From positions 1 to 64,000 of the forward strand of contig PBKU01000055.1 of NCBI GenBank assembly GCA_002722175.1: 64,000 nt of DNA, given 5' to 3'. How positions within the stretch are numbered: position 1 is the first letter of the stretch; the number at the start of each line of letters is the position of its first letter. Shown piece after piece: positions 34,254 to 43,363 of the stretch. This DNA is from Magnetovibrio sp. (lineage in GTDB: Bacteria > Pseudomonadota > Alphaproteobacteria > Rhodospirillales > Casp-alpha2). The notes under the pieces were generated by a model that ran no database searches, had not been told where the DNA came from, and worked only from the letters and a program-made list of their open reading frames with translations. The translations under genes were made by a program, and so were the position numbers.

Positions 34254-34553
34254 ATGTCGATATTTCTTGAAACGAGTCCCATGCTCGATCATATGTTTCG
34301 AGCTTGTACAACCGACCAGATTGCTGAATTTGCTCCGGAAAAACGTGGAATTAGAATTCACGGTCATTCGACTACAATACGGCTTGAAGCGGCATTTTGG
34401 ACAGTGCTGGATGAAATGGCGCAAACTCAAAACATGTCATTACCCCAACTGATAGAGTCAATTCATGACCATTGCCTTGTTGTGAATGATAAAAATCTAG
34501 CTTCCTGCCAGAGGGTTATTTGCCTTAAATATATCAATGTATACGCCGGATGA
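34254..34553 (+). CDS. Ribbon-helix-helix domain protein (RHH_4 type)
   Basis: 99 residues. From about residue 34 it shows the RHH_4 pattern: IHGHSTTIRLEAAFWTVLDEMAQ, MSLPQLIESI, then NLASCQRVICLKYI (given in pieces). Members are small DNA-binding or antitoxin-like proteins. As the last gene of the sulfur run it could control it. The N-terminal ~30 residues are unusual and an internal ATG (34281) may be the true start. Confidence 0.7.
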   Translation: MSIFLETSPMLDHMFRACTTDQIAEFAPEKRGIRIHGHSTTIRLEAAFWTVLDEMAQTQNMSLPQLIESIHDHCLVVNDKNLASCQRVICLKYINVYAG

Positions 34554-34570
34554 ATCTTGATCGAGTTTAT

Positions 34571-34612
34571 GCGGGAAAATGACCAGGCTATAAAATAGCC
34601 TGGCATTCTCGC
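34571..34612. terminator. Bidirectional terminator between RHH and rhodanese genes
   Basis: A perfect 9-bp stem, CCAGGCTAT (34583-34591) with ATAGCCTGG (34595-34603), loop AAA, extended imperfectly outward by GCGGGAAAATGA/CATTCTCGC. It lies between the convergent RHH and sulfurtransferase genes. T-runs are short, so strength is uncertain. Confidence 0.65.
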
Positions 34613-34629
34613 AACGTATTAATCCGATC

Positions 34630-35577
34630 CTAGTTTATTTTAATTTTTTGTTCCATCGGAAGAGACATGTCTGCAGACCATTCTATCATTGAGCCGTCAT
34701 ACATTTTTGATTGCTTGTTTCCAACCAGTTCATGAGAGACAAACCAACCAAGACTTGCCCAGTGCCCGGAATTACAGAATGTGATCTGATCGCCGGAGGA
34801 ATTTACGCCAGCGAGTTTGAAAAGTTTTTTGAGGTCGCTGGTTGGTCTAAACTTTCCTCCTCCGTTCGCAGTCATCCAGTTTTCTGGGAAGTTTATTGCT
34901 CCTGGAATTGTTCCAAGACGCTTTGCCTTTGGGTGCTGATTCACTCCCACGTACTGATTGTTTGGGCGGTTGTCGATCAGCGGGGTACCGTTTTTCATGC
35001 CTTTGGCGACATCGCTTTTCGAAATGACCATATCTTTTTGCAAATTAGCCTTGAAAAGCACTGCAGTTGCCTTTTTGTCACCCTTTTCAAGCTTGTTAAC
35101 TGCTTTCTTCGTTTTTGGATCTACTTTTCCATAAGCCTTCATACCACCGTCGAGAATTGACACATTATTATGTCCGAGGACTTTGAATGTCCAGTACACC
35201 CGGGTAGCTGTTCCCATATCCAGTGCTTTTCCTCCCTGCGGGATGATTACCACGTGCTTATCGTTGCTAATTCCCAAACTCCCTATGAGTTTCTCTAATT
35301 TGGCAGCTGGTGGAAGCTGTCCTACTGTTCCATTGCCGTCCTTTATGCGCCAGCCATCTTTCAGGTAATTTGTCCAGACGGCGCCAGGAATGTGTCCTCT
35401 TAGATAATCAGCTTTTGACTTTCCTGCAAGTCTTCCCCGAACATCAAGAAAGACAATATTGCTGTTGTTAATATTATTATTTATCCACGTAGTATCAACT
35501 AACGGTGTTGCAGCAAAAACAGAAGTCGAAAGACAGATAGAAATGGCAGTCAGTGCCACCTTTATAGCAGTTTTCAT
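34630..35577 (-). CDS. Periplasmic two-domain rhodanese (thiosulfate sulfurtransferase)
   Basis: Exported sulfurtransferase of 315 residues. The signal peptide covers residues 1-22 (cut near VFA-ATP). The N-terminal rhodanese domain (FLDVRGRLAGKSKADYLRGHIPGA in pieces) is non-catalytic. The C-terminal domain has the active Cys268 in TFCNSGHWAS, with LIDNRPNNQYVG and GTIPGAINFP. The loop length fits thiosulfate or mercaptopyruvate type. It could mobilise sulfane sulfur in the periplasm for the YeeE/YedE transporter across the terminator. Confidence 0.9.
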   Translation of the reverse strand: MKTAIKVALTAISICLSTSVFAATPLVDTTWINNNINNSNIVFLDVRGRLAGKSKADYLRGHIPGAVWTNYLKDGWRIKDGNGTVGQLPPAAKLEKLIGSLGISNDKHVVIIPQGGKALDMGTATRVYWTFKVLGHNNVSILDGGMKAYGKVDPKTKKAVNKLEKGDKKATAVLFKANLQKDMVISKSDVAKGMKNGTPLIDNRPNNQYVGVNQHPKAKRLGTIPGAINFPENWMTANGGGKFRPTSDLKKLFKLAGVNSSGDQITFCNSGHWASLGWFVSHELVGNKQSKMYDGSMIEWSADMSLPMEQKIKIN

Positions 35578-36170
35578 GCGTTTACCCCCCGTGTTAATGT
35601 TGTCGCACTACCCGCATTATAGGTTTTTCCTGTTTTGATCGGGTAGTAGTTATTGGAAACATTAGTTTTTGGCTTATGGGCCAAGATTTTCCAGATTTAT
35701 GCTGGAACGCCATTATTTATTCTAAGTTATTAAGGGTTATTTCCAAAAAAATTTAAAAATCTAAAAATTTCCGCAGTAACGCATGTTACGTAAATCAACG
35801 CCTAAATGAACCGGATTGCCGTTATATGTAATCAAAAGCTTAAAAAAGGACTCTAGGCACTGAATTATTGGCCATGTCCTACGTTTTTTGTGACGCACTC
35901 GGCTATTTTATCTGGAGTGCATGGATAACTACTAATTTGTACGTTTGCGTACAGTATGCTAGTGTTGTAGTGACCTTTATCTCTCATTTTTTTTGAAGCT
36001 TATCTTCGGCGGACATAGATCCGGGTGTTCTGACCGACATCACTTTAAATAGTAATGGTCACTGGAAGGTTTTGTTGCCGGGTCGTATGTATAATCTTAT
36101 TAGGAATTGAATAAATTGAAGGGGTGATCGTCGCTTGATGTGTGACCTCATCGGAACATAGGAGATAGTA
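35578..36170. other. Long regulatory gap between rhodanese and TAXI-TRAP genes
   Basis: Nearly 600 bases lie between divergent starts, with no credible ORF. Two operator-like inverted repeats stand out: GTAAC-GCAT-GTTAC at 35776-35789 and TGTACG-TTTG-CGTACA at 35938-35953, both with 4-base spacers. Promoters for both flanking genes should lie here. Confidence 0.45.
35938..35953. promoter_or_regulatory. Candidate operator, perfect 6-4-6 inverted repeat
   Basis: TGTACG-TTTG-CGTACA is a perfect dyad about 220 bases upstream of the TAXI-type TRAP receptor gene. The TGTAC half-site resembles GntR-family operators. No GntR gene lies in the window, so the regulator would be encoded elsewhere. Confidence 0.4.
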
Positions 36171-37127
36171 ATGAAAAAATTAAAAACTCTGGGTCTAATT
36201 GCGACGTTAATTTTCTGGTCTATGATGTCTGCTCATGCCGAGACACGCGTCACCTATAAATCAGCAAAGACGACGTCATCTTATTACCAGATGGCAGTTC
36301 AGATTGCAGAAGCAGTCAAGAAGGGTTCAAACGGTCAAATCATTGTAACTGTCGAGGAAAGTCAGGGCTCAGTCCAGAACGTTAAAGAAGCTGCAGCACG
36401 GGAAGGCAATTATGTATTCACCACACCTCCTGTACTTGTTAAGCTCGCTCAGAAGGAACTTGCCATGTTTGAGGGCAAGGGGAACCCCAAGTATAATGAA
36501 ATTCGTGCTCTGTTTCCAATTCCTTCGTTGACAATGCATTTTGTAATGCGGAAGGACAGTGGGGTAGAGTCCTTTGCTGGCCTTGCCGGCAAGACCGTCC
36601 TTATTGGAAAGGGCTCCTTCGGGGCCAAGGAAGGGGCCAAGTATCTCAAACTATTTGGTCTCGAGGGGAAGGTCAAGCTTGCCAATGTAGAATTGAATGC
36701 TGCAGTAAGTGCGCTTAAGAATAAGCAGATTGATGGTTTTGTTACAGCCGGGTCGTGGCCTGCACCTAATGTAATTGAAGCAGCAGCAAGTACCGGTGTT
36801 ACTTTATTATCACTGACTGACGAACAGCTGAAGGCGACAAAACGGACCAAGTTGGTAATTCCTGGTAACACTTATGCGGGGGTCGGCAGTGAAACAGTAA
36901 CCACATCCCTTCCCGTTATTGCCCATACTACTACGGCCATGAGCAATGAGACTGCTTATGCAGTGACAAAGACTTACTGGGAACAGAAGAAGTCAATGGG
37001 GGCTGATCACGCCTGGTGGAACGGAGTTTCTTCTGACTTGTTGGTGAACGTATATGGAAAACTTCATCCAGGTGCGCTTAAATACTATGATGAGAAAGGA
37101 ATGAAAATACCGGCGGAAATCCGGTAG
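36171..37127 (+). CDS. TAXI-family TRAP transporter solute-binding protein
   Basis: Periplasmic receptor of a TRAP-TAXI importer. The signal peptide ends near AHA-ETR (residue 23). TAXI features: TTSSYYQMAVQIAEAVKK, ESQGSVQNVKEAA, GKTVLIGKGSFGAKEGA and the DGFVTAGSWPAPNV region (in pieces). AGGAGATA precedes the ATG at 36171. The fused permease follows 20 bases after the stop. Substrate unknown; TAXI systems take up organic acids such as glutamate or ketoglutarate where studied. Confidence 0.88.
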   Translation: MKKLKTLGLIATLIFWSMMSAHAETRVTYKSAKTTSSYYQMAVQIAEAVKKGSNGQIIVTVEESQGSVQNVKEAAAREGNYVFTTPPVLVKLAQKELAMFEGKGNPKYNEIRALFPIPSLTMHFVMRKDSGVESFAGLAGKTVLIGKGSFGAKEGAKYLKLFGLEGKVKLANVELNAAVSALKNKQIDGFVTAGSWPAPNVIEAAASTGVTLLSLTDEQLKATKRTKLVIPGNTYAGVGSETVTTSLPVIAHTTTAMSNETAYAVTKTYWEQKKSMGADHAWWNGVSSDLLVNVYGKLHPGALKYYDEKGMKIPAEIR

Positions 37128-37147
37128 CTAGGTTCGAGGGGAGTTCA

Positions 37148-38917
37148 ATGGAGGGGACGACCCGGCGCTTTTTGTTTGCAACCCTGGGCGCTGCCTCGAT
37201 TGGATTTCATCTTGCGCTGGTCTTTTCGGGTCTGGTGCCAAATTTGGTGGCTAGACCCGTGCATCTGATTCTTGCAATACCATGGATCTTCCTCTTTGCC
37301 GCGGGGAATTTTCGCGAAATTGTGGTTGGAGCTACTTTTACAACAGCGGGTGTTGTCTCCTGCGCCTATATTGTTATCAATGAAACCGTGTTGGCCGAGC
37401 AGTATGGTGCCCTGCAGGGGTCTTTGCAGCTAGTTGTTTCTGTTACATTAGTGATTGTGGTTTTAGAAATGGCACGCCGGGCAATAAGCTGGCCGTTACC
37501 ATTGGTTGCAATGTTAGCTTTAGCCTACGGTTTTTTCGGAGAGCATATACCAGGTGAATTTGGTCATCCGGGGTTGCCCCTCGAAAGCTTTCTCGGCACA
37601 CTTACGATTGCAGAGGGCGGACTCTGGGGTAGTCTGACTGGAATTTCCGTCAATATTGTTGCTATTTTTGTTATTCTGGGTGCTGTGCTTAATGCTGGCG
37701 AAGCTGGACAGGGGTTTATGAATCTAGCTACCGCTGTAGCCGGTCGACTAAAAGGCGGAGCGGCTAAGGTTTCTTTGCTGTCATCGGCGCTTTTTGGGTC
37801 CATTTCTGGTTCTGCTTCAGCCAACGTGGCATCAACCGGTGCCATTACTCTACCGGCAATGCGGCGGTTAGGGTATCCAAGGCCACTTGCCGGAGCTGTT
37901 GAAGCGGTAGCGTCGTCGGGAGGGCAGATCATGCCACCATTGATGGGTGCCGGTGCTTTCGTAATGGTTGAACTGACTGGGATTCCCTATAAAAGTATCG
38001 TTATAGCTGCGTTCTTGCCTGCGATTTTATACTTCATTGCCGTGTGGTTTGGAATTAACGCTTTTGGCACACGGCACCAGTTGTCTGGCCTTGGTCCAGA
38101 TGACCGGCCTGCAATCGGTACTATTGCTGTGACCGCTTTGTTCTTCTGTGTGCCATTTGTAATATTGCTGGAACGGATGTTCCGAGGAGGGTTTACCCCT
38201 CAATTTGCTGCATGTATTGCAATCCTAACAGCCTTTATGATGCTGTTTATTGACTCAAGATTAAGTTTTTCATGGTCCCGCTCAATCCTCCGTCTGGAGA
38301 TGGTGAGCGTCAATGCCGGCAAGCAGATAGCCATGATCGCTGCAATTATCGTTTGTGCCAGCATCATCATTGGTGTGTTGGGTCAGACTGGACTTGGCGT
38401 AAAAATTACATCCCTCATCTTATCGGTCTCAGATGATACCGTCTGGCCAGCCCTATTCCTTACGGCCTGTGCTTGCTTGATTCTTGGAATGGAAGTTCCG
38501 ACTACGGCAGCTTATGTAATCTGTGTATCGGTTGCTGGCCCAGCATTGCAATCGTTGGGACTAGCTCCCTTGCAGGCTCATCTTTTTGTTTTTTGGTTTG
38601 CACTGCTTTCAACTATAACCCCTCCAGTGTGTGGTGCCGTGTTTATTGCGGCTTCTATGGTTGAAGAAAATTGGTTAAAAATCGCAGGAAATGCCATGCT
38701 TCTCGGAATTGGACTGTATTTGATGCCGATGGCGATGATTGTTAATCCGGAATTAATTAGACTTGAAACGGCTCCGATTCCAGCCTTGGTTGTTGCGATT
38801 AAGATTAGTTTTGGACTTTGCGCAATTTCATTTGGTGCTATTGCATCCAAGCCACTAGCCATCCGACTACTTTTGCTTGTGGGAGGATTGACGATCTTGT
38901 TTATGCCATTATTCTGA
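37148..38917 (+). CDS. TRAP transporter permease, fused 4TM/12TM
   Basis: 589-residue membrane protein in which the small (DctQ) and large (DctM) subunits are joined, as usual for TAXI systems. DctM-type signatures include SGSASANVASTGAITLPAM, ASSGGQIMPPLMGAGAFVM and STITPPVCGAVFIAA. It works with the receptor at 36171. No other genes are obviously in this transcript; the next gene is convergent. Confidence 0.9.
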   Translation: MEGTTRRFLFATLGAASIGFHLALVFSGLVPNLVARPVHLILAIPWIFLFAAGNFREIVVGATFTTAGVVSCAYIVINETVLAEQYGALQGSLQLVVSVTLVIVVLEMARRAISWPLPLVAMLALAYGFFGEHIPGEFGHPGLPLESFLGTLTIAEGGLWGSLTGISVNIVAIFVILGAVLNAGEAGQGFMNLATAVAGRLKGGAAKVSLLSSALFGSISGSASANVASTGAITLPAMRRLGYPRPLAGAVEAVASSGGQIMPPLMGAGAFVMVELTGIPYKSIVIAAFLPAILYFIAVWFGINAFGTRHQLSGLGPDDRPAIGTIAVTALFFCVPFVILLERMFRGGFTPQFAACIAILTAFMMLFIDSRLSFSWSRSILRLEMVSVNAGKQIAMIAAIIVCASIIIGVLGQTGLGVKITSLILSVSDDTVWPALFLTACACLILGMEVPTTAAYVICVSVAGPALQSLGLAPLQAHLFVFWFALLSTITPPVCGAVFIAASMVEENWLKIAGNAMLLGIGLYLMPMAMIVNPELIRLETAPIPALVVAIKISFGLCAISFGAIASKPLAIRLLLLVGGLTILFMPLF

Positions 38918-39145
38918 AGTGATTTTGGCAGATTATGGGGTACTTTTCGGCTTTCAGTACATTGAAGGATAGTTGGACTAGAGACTTGACTCGTTATTTT
39001 TTTCAAAACCATACTTTATATAAAGGTATTCTAAAGTACGCCATATTGCATCATTAATGGTTCCTTCGCCGGCCCAGTTTTCAAGCTGCATATCACGTTT
39101 ACGGTAGTGGTTGAAAAATTCATATTTTCACTGTTAGAGTTGAAA

Positions 39146-40006
39146 TCAATCTTTATGGCTTATCGAGTATTCTGAGGGTAGGGAGTTGGGGTAGAGATCG
39201 AGCTTAGGCGATTGACAGGAAAAAAATTCAACGAGCAATGGATAGCATTCCGCTTTATCCGATGAGTGCTCAGTCGAGCAATCGCCCCCCGGGCAGGTCG
39301 ATAGTCCGCCAATAAGGTCAATTTCAGCATAAAATTCGATATAATCACCGGGGCGTACCGGGCTTGCCTTCATGAAATATTGATGGGTATCATGGGTAAA
39401 TCCTGTGCACATGAAAACATTGAGAACATCATGTACAAATGCTTCGGCTTCCCCGTAGGATATATTGCAATATTTGGCGAGGGCACGAGTTAAGTTTGAA
39501 TGGCAGCAATAGTGATAATCAATATTTGTAAGTAGTTTTGCTGTATAGGGATCACATCTTGTCCCGATAACATCATGCACGGAAGCACCGTCTGTATCCC
39601 ATCCGTACCAATCCAGTGTATCGTGAGTGATTGTTACAAGAGGACGCATGAAGGGAAAAGTTGACCACATACGATCACCGGTTGATAGATGTGTTCCATG
39701 AAGGGCACGGGTTTTGCCCGAATAAAATTTTTCGGAAAGATCGTGTGTTGACCATAGATTCAAGTCACCAACCTGAGGCCCGTCGACGCTGCAGATGCGG
39801 AAGAAGCATCCAGCCGGAATTTCAAAGCAGGTGGCGTCGCGTGGAGGAATGAGAAGTTCCTTGACCTTTTTCATTGCGGACCTAGCCGAAATCAACAGTT
39901 CAAGGTTTTTATTTGTCAGTGCATGGGTAGGATAACAGATTACCGGGCTTCCTTTCCGCCGTGATTCTGCATCTTTTGGGATTATCTTTGGGTTGTCGAT
40001 TTTCAT
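39146..40006 (-). CDS. DUF1989 (urea carboxylase-associated) family protein
   Basis: 286 residues of the DUF1989 family, often found with urea carboxylase and its riboswitch but here alone. Conserved parts are IPAGCFFRICSVDGPQVGDLN, TRALHGTHLSTGDRMWS, HDVIGTRCDPY, HYCCHSNLTRAL and NVFMCTGFTHDTHQYFM. The many Cys/His/Asp residues fit a metal centre. A family role in carboxyguanidine or aminomethylation chemistry has been proposed elsewhere; none is provable here. No guanidine or other riboswitch was recognised upstream. Confidence 0.83.
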   Translation of the reverse strand: MKIDNPKIIPKDAESRRKGSPVICYPTHALTNKNLELLISARSAMKKVKELLIPPRDATCFEIPAGCFFRICSVDGPQVGDLNLWSTHDLSEKFYSGKTRALHGTHLSTGDRMWSTFPFMRPLVTITHDTLDWYGWDTDGASVHDVIGTRCDPYTAKLLTNIDYHYCCHSNLTRALAKYCNISYGEAEAFVHDVLNVFMCTGFTHDTHQYFMKASPVRPGDYIEFYAEIDLIGGLSTCPGGDCSTEHSSDKAECYPLLVEFFSCQSPKLDLYPNSLPSEYSISHKD

Positions 40007-40141
40007 GGTTGATCACCGTGTTAGAAGTTCAGTCTAATTAAACTACAATTTAACAATAACCTCTTTGGAAATCATCAGCATTAAACAGAATCATTTGGGA
40101 CCACCCTTCCACATGAAGTCGTGGGATTAAAAAACAATTGT

Positions 40142-40708
40142 TTAATTTTCAGGCTCTTTAATGTTTGCGTATTCCGTTGCTGCTTCCTGCTCGATATTGA
40201 TTTGCAGCGCATCGTTAAACCGATTAAAAAAACCACATAGCGAAATACGCAAGGTGAGTTCGACAATTTGAGAATCATCAAAGTACTCACGGAGTTCCAC
40301 AAAAATTGAATCCTTGATGTATTGAGGCTGTCTTGTTACCTGCACTGCGTAATCGCGGACAAGAGTGTCAACTTTATCAAAGCCAGGAATTTCCGCTTCA
40401 AGAATCTTTTCCGCCGATACCGGGTCAATTCCGTAGGAACTCAAACGAGGTGTATGGTGAACCACACAATACTCACAGGCATTCAATCGGGATACAGTGA
40501 CGAGCGCAATTTCTAGATATCGCTTGGGGAGAACGTCTTCTTCTGCAAGTTCAAAGAGCATGTTGAACAGATGTCGAAAAGCCGGAGGACGGTGTGCCAG
40601 AATTCTAGCTTGATTTTGAAAATATCCATAATCCCCTGAAAGCTTTTGGTAAATGGGTCGATCTTTTTCTTCGAAATCGTTCCTAGCTATTTCTTTAACA
40701 CGCGGCAT
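40142..40708 (-). CDS. Carboxymuconolactone decarboxylase / AhpD-like family protein
   Basis: 188 residues with the AhpD/CMD helical core; the redox-type motif CEYCVVHH (CxxCxxxH) is near residue 78. It matches alkylhydroperoxidase-like peroxidase-related proteins more than true CMD, so thiol-peroxidase activity is likely. It follows the DUF1989 gene on the same strand with a 135-base gap; start ATG at 40708 has AGGAGC upstream. Confidence 0.85.
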   Translation of the reverse strand: MPRVKEIARNDFEEKDRPIYQKLSGDYGYFQNQARILAHRPPAFRHLFNMLFELAEEDVLPKRYLEIALVTVSRLNACEYCVVHHTPRLSSYGIDPVSAEKILEAEIPGFDKVDTLVRDYAVQVTRQPQYIKDSIFVELREYFDDSQIVELTLRISLCGFFNRFNDALQINIEQEAATEYANIKEPEN

Positions 40709-41025
40709 ATCTTGCTCCTAATTCATGAAGTCCTGAGTAGGTTGATAACTAACGCAGACTGGTAGTTTGTGTAATACTTTGTGTTTAAAATCAACTTTTG
40801 TCGTGGTCAATTAACCTCGTTTGTTTATTTTTTATCCTGAAAAAATTAACCTGTTCATGCTATTTGGGAAGGTCAAAGAGAATTTTTTGTTTGCAGACAT
40901 GCACTTAACCTGGACAAGTGCAGTGTATCACACGATGATAATTAAGTTGTGTTATATGACATTGTTATTTTTCTGTTTTATTCATGACGGGTCGGGTAAT
41001 ATTGATATGATCTGATCATAGCACT
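40709..41025. other. Intergenic region between divergent CMD and TRAP genes
   Basis: About 320 A/T-rich bases. A 64-codon frame at 40821 has no recognisable features and is taken as chance. Promoters of the two divergent genes should lie here; no specific site was picked out. Confidence 0.35.
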
Positions 41026-41580
41026 GTGGAGGTTAGGCTGATCTTTCCCAAAATTATTCACTCTATAGAGAAAATTAATGAACGGATTGGCCGTTGGACA
41101 AGTTGGTTGGTTCTGTCGCTAGTTTTGACAACTTTTTTTGTCGCAACCTTCCGATATGGCTTCAGTCTTGGCTGGATATGGCTGCAGGAGCTATATGTCT
41201 GGATGCATGGCGCCATAATCATGCTGGCTGCTGCCTATACGCTTCTCCATGATGGACATGTCCGGATTGACATATTTTATCGTGCTCTATCGTCTAGGGG
41301 AAAGGCCTGGGTAAATCTTATCTGTACAACCTTGTTCCTTTTGCCGGCCGTAATAACCATTGCGTGGTTTATTTTTCCATACGTAATGCTTTCATGGGAG
41401 AGGTTTGAAACATCTCGGGAGGCAGGCGGCATGCATGGTTTATTTATCTGGAAAACAACTATGGCGCTGTTTTGTGTTTTGCTCTTCCTACAGGGGGTTG
41501 CTCTCATTTTGAAAAGCGCTGGTATTCTTTTTGGTTCCTCGACATTGAAAACTGCAGATTCAAGTGGGACAGGTAAATAA
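41026..41580 (+). CDS. dctQ: TRAP transporter small permease DctQ (second system)
   Basis: 184 residues with four hydrophobic helices; WLQELYVWMHGAIIMLAAAYTLLHDGHVRIDI (in pieces, ELYVW and GHVRID) is the family core. The start is assigned as GTG at 41026; a nearby later start is possible since GGAGG lies inside the first codons. Two bases separate it from dctM. Part of a dctQ-dctM-dctP operon for an organic acid. Confidence 0.85.
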   Translation: MEVRLIFPKIIHSIEKINERIGRWTSWLVLSLVLTTFFVATFRYGFSLGWIWLQELYVWMHGAIIMLAAAYTLLHDGHVRIDIFYRALSSRGKAWVNLICTTLFLLPAVITIAWFIFPYVMLSWERFETSREAGGMHGLFIWKTTMALFCVLLFLQGVALILKSAGILFGSSTLKTADSSGTGK

Positions 41581-41582
41581 AT

Positions 41583-42962
41583 ATGTCGACTAATGAAGTC
41601 ATAAGTATCCTCATGCTTTTGACACTGACAGGTGCTATGCTTATCGGTTTTCCCGTAGCGTTTACCCTGGCCGGAGTTGCCGTTTTATTTGCTTTGGGCG
41701 GCAGCCTAATTGGCCAGTTTGATATGTTTTTCTTTGCGGCGGTGCCTTCCCGGTTTTTTGGTGTAATGACCAATGAAATTCTCGTTGCCGTTCCGTTGTT
41801 TGTCTTTATGGGAGTAATGCTTGAGAAGTCCAAGGTTGCCGAAGATCTTTTACGAACGATGGGCCAGTGCTTTGGTAAGTTGCGGGGTGGCCTAGGTATT
41901 TCGGTCACACTTGTGGGCATGCTTCTTGCCGCATCGACCGGTATCGTAGGGGCAACAGTTGTCACGATGGGGCTTTTAAGCCTTCCAAGCATGATCAAGG
42001 CAGGATATGACCATAAGCTGGCTTGTGGGACAATCTGTGCCTCTGGAACACTTGGGCAGATAATTCCGCCGTCAATTGCGCTGGTGATACTTGGTGATGC
42101 ACTTGCCGGAACTTATACTGAGGCGCAACTTGCCAAAGGTAATTATTTGGTCGAGCCCTTTGGTGTTATCGACCTCTTTGCAGGGGCGTTGTTACCAGGG
42201 CTTCTCCTGGTTGTTTTATATGTTATATGGTTGATCATTGTCGGAATTGGAAAACCCGAGACCTGTCCGCCATATTATGAAAGTGGAATAGAAGGGCGTG
42301 AACTCCTAAAGCAGATTGCAAAAGCACTGCTCCCTCCGGCTTTTCTTGTGATTGCTGTATTAGGGTCCATCCTTGCAGGCTTAGCGACACCGACAGAGGC
42401 GGCATCTTTTGGCGGGGTTGGAGCAATGTGCCTTGCAATTCTCAAACGGCAACTGTCACGCGTCATCCTCATCGATGTTTTACGGACAACAACCAGAATC
42501 TCTTGTATGGTTTTCGGTATTTTGCTTGGTGCGTCATTGTTTTCCCTTACTTTCCGCGGGTTTGGCGGAGACGATCTGGTCCATCAGTTTCTCACAGATC
42601 TTCCCGGAGGTTTTATAACGGCAATGCTCATTGTGATGGGAATAATGTTTTTGCTAGGATTTGTTCTCGATTTTATCGAAATCGTGTTCATCGTTGTACC
42701 GATCGTAGCTCCTGCTCTTTTCACCTTTGATATAAATCCTGTATGGCTTGGTGTAATGATGGCAATGAATTTGCAAACCAGCTTCATGACACCACCTTTT
42801 GGTTGGGCGTTGTTCTATATACGGGGAGTTGCGCCCGAAGTTGTTCAAACATCGGATATTTATCGTGGAGTGATACCGTTTATCTGTATTCAGTTACTTG
42901 GTTTAGTCATTTTGGCTACTTATCCGGATCTTGCCACGTGGCTGCCTAGTAAAATTCTCTGA
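41583..42962 (+). CDS. dctM: TRAP transporter large permease DctM (second system)
   Basis: 459-residue transport subunit with ~12 helices. Signatures: VAVPLFVFMGVMLEKSKVAEDLL, ASTGIVGATVVTMGLLSLPSM, GTLGQIIPPSIALVILGD, ATPTEAASFG and TSFMTPPFGWALFY. The last motif and the long extra loop (about 200-245) are typical of the longer DctM branch that pairs with TakP-like receptors. It sits between dctQ and the receptor gene. Confidence 0.92.
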   Translation: MSTNEVISILMLLTLTGAMLIGFPVAFTLAGVAVLFALGGSLIGQFDMFFFAAVPSRFFGVMTNEILVAVPLFVFMGVMLEKSKVAEDLLRTMGQCFGKLRGGLGISVTLVGMLLAASTGIVGATVVTMGLLSLPSMIKAGYDHKLACGTICASGTLGQIIPPSIALVILGDALAGTYTEAQLAKGNYLVEPFGVIDLFAGALLPGLLLVVLYVIWLIIVGIGKPETCPPYYESGIEGRELLKQIAKALLPPAFLVIAVLGSILAGLATPTEAASFGGVGAMCLAILKRQLSRVILIDVLRTTTRISCMVFGILLGASLFSLTFRGFGGDDLVHQFLTDLPGGFITAMLIVMGIMFLLGFVLDFIEIVFIVVPIVAPALFTFDINPVWLGVMMAMNLQTSFMTPPFGWALFYIRGVAPEVVQTSDIYRGVIPFICIQLLGLVILATYPDLATWLPSKIL

Positions 42963-43363
42963 TGAGCGTTGCTTCTTAGTTGGTTGTCCTATTGCGTTCC
43001 ATTACCCGAAATCGGAATAGCGAGCATGTTTGTGACTGGTTGAGGGAAGGCTTAAATTTGTCCTTGTGAAGTCTATTGATCCCCAGTGGTAATTTTCTTT
43101 ATATTGTTTGCTCGAATATGGAGGCGACCAGAATTGTAAGGCTAAGAATTGCACAGGTTTGCTGGTGCTTAAAATTGGTGGGTATTCTGCATTTTTACAC
43201 ATAAATTTGCTAAAATCTTGCTTTTTATGTGTTTTTAAGTGTGCAATAATTTTTTAATATAGAGGTCTTCTATATATAGATTAATTAATGTTGAAAAAAT
43301 TAGCAGCTTTATTAAAAGATTCTGCTAGTGCGTCTTGTAAAAATCTGTAAGGGGAGAAAGCTT
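42963..43363. other. Intergenic region within TRAP cluster with candidate operator
   Basis: About 400 A/T-rich bases without a gene. TATAGA-GGTCT-TCTATA at 43258-43274 is a perfect 6-5-6 dyad about 90 bases before the receptor ATG and could be an operator. A strong ribosome site, AAGGGGAG (43349-43356), precedes dctP. The receptor may thus have its own promoter. Confidence 0.4.

Noticed and set aside
40821-41015. 64-codon frame upstream of the TRAP dctQ gene
   Set aside because: No recognisable domain and no ribosome site; overlaps the expected promoter.
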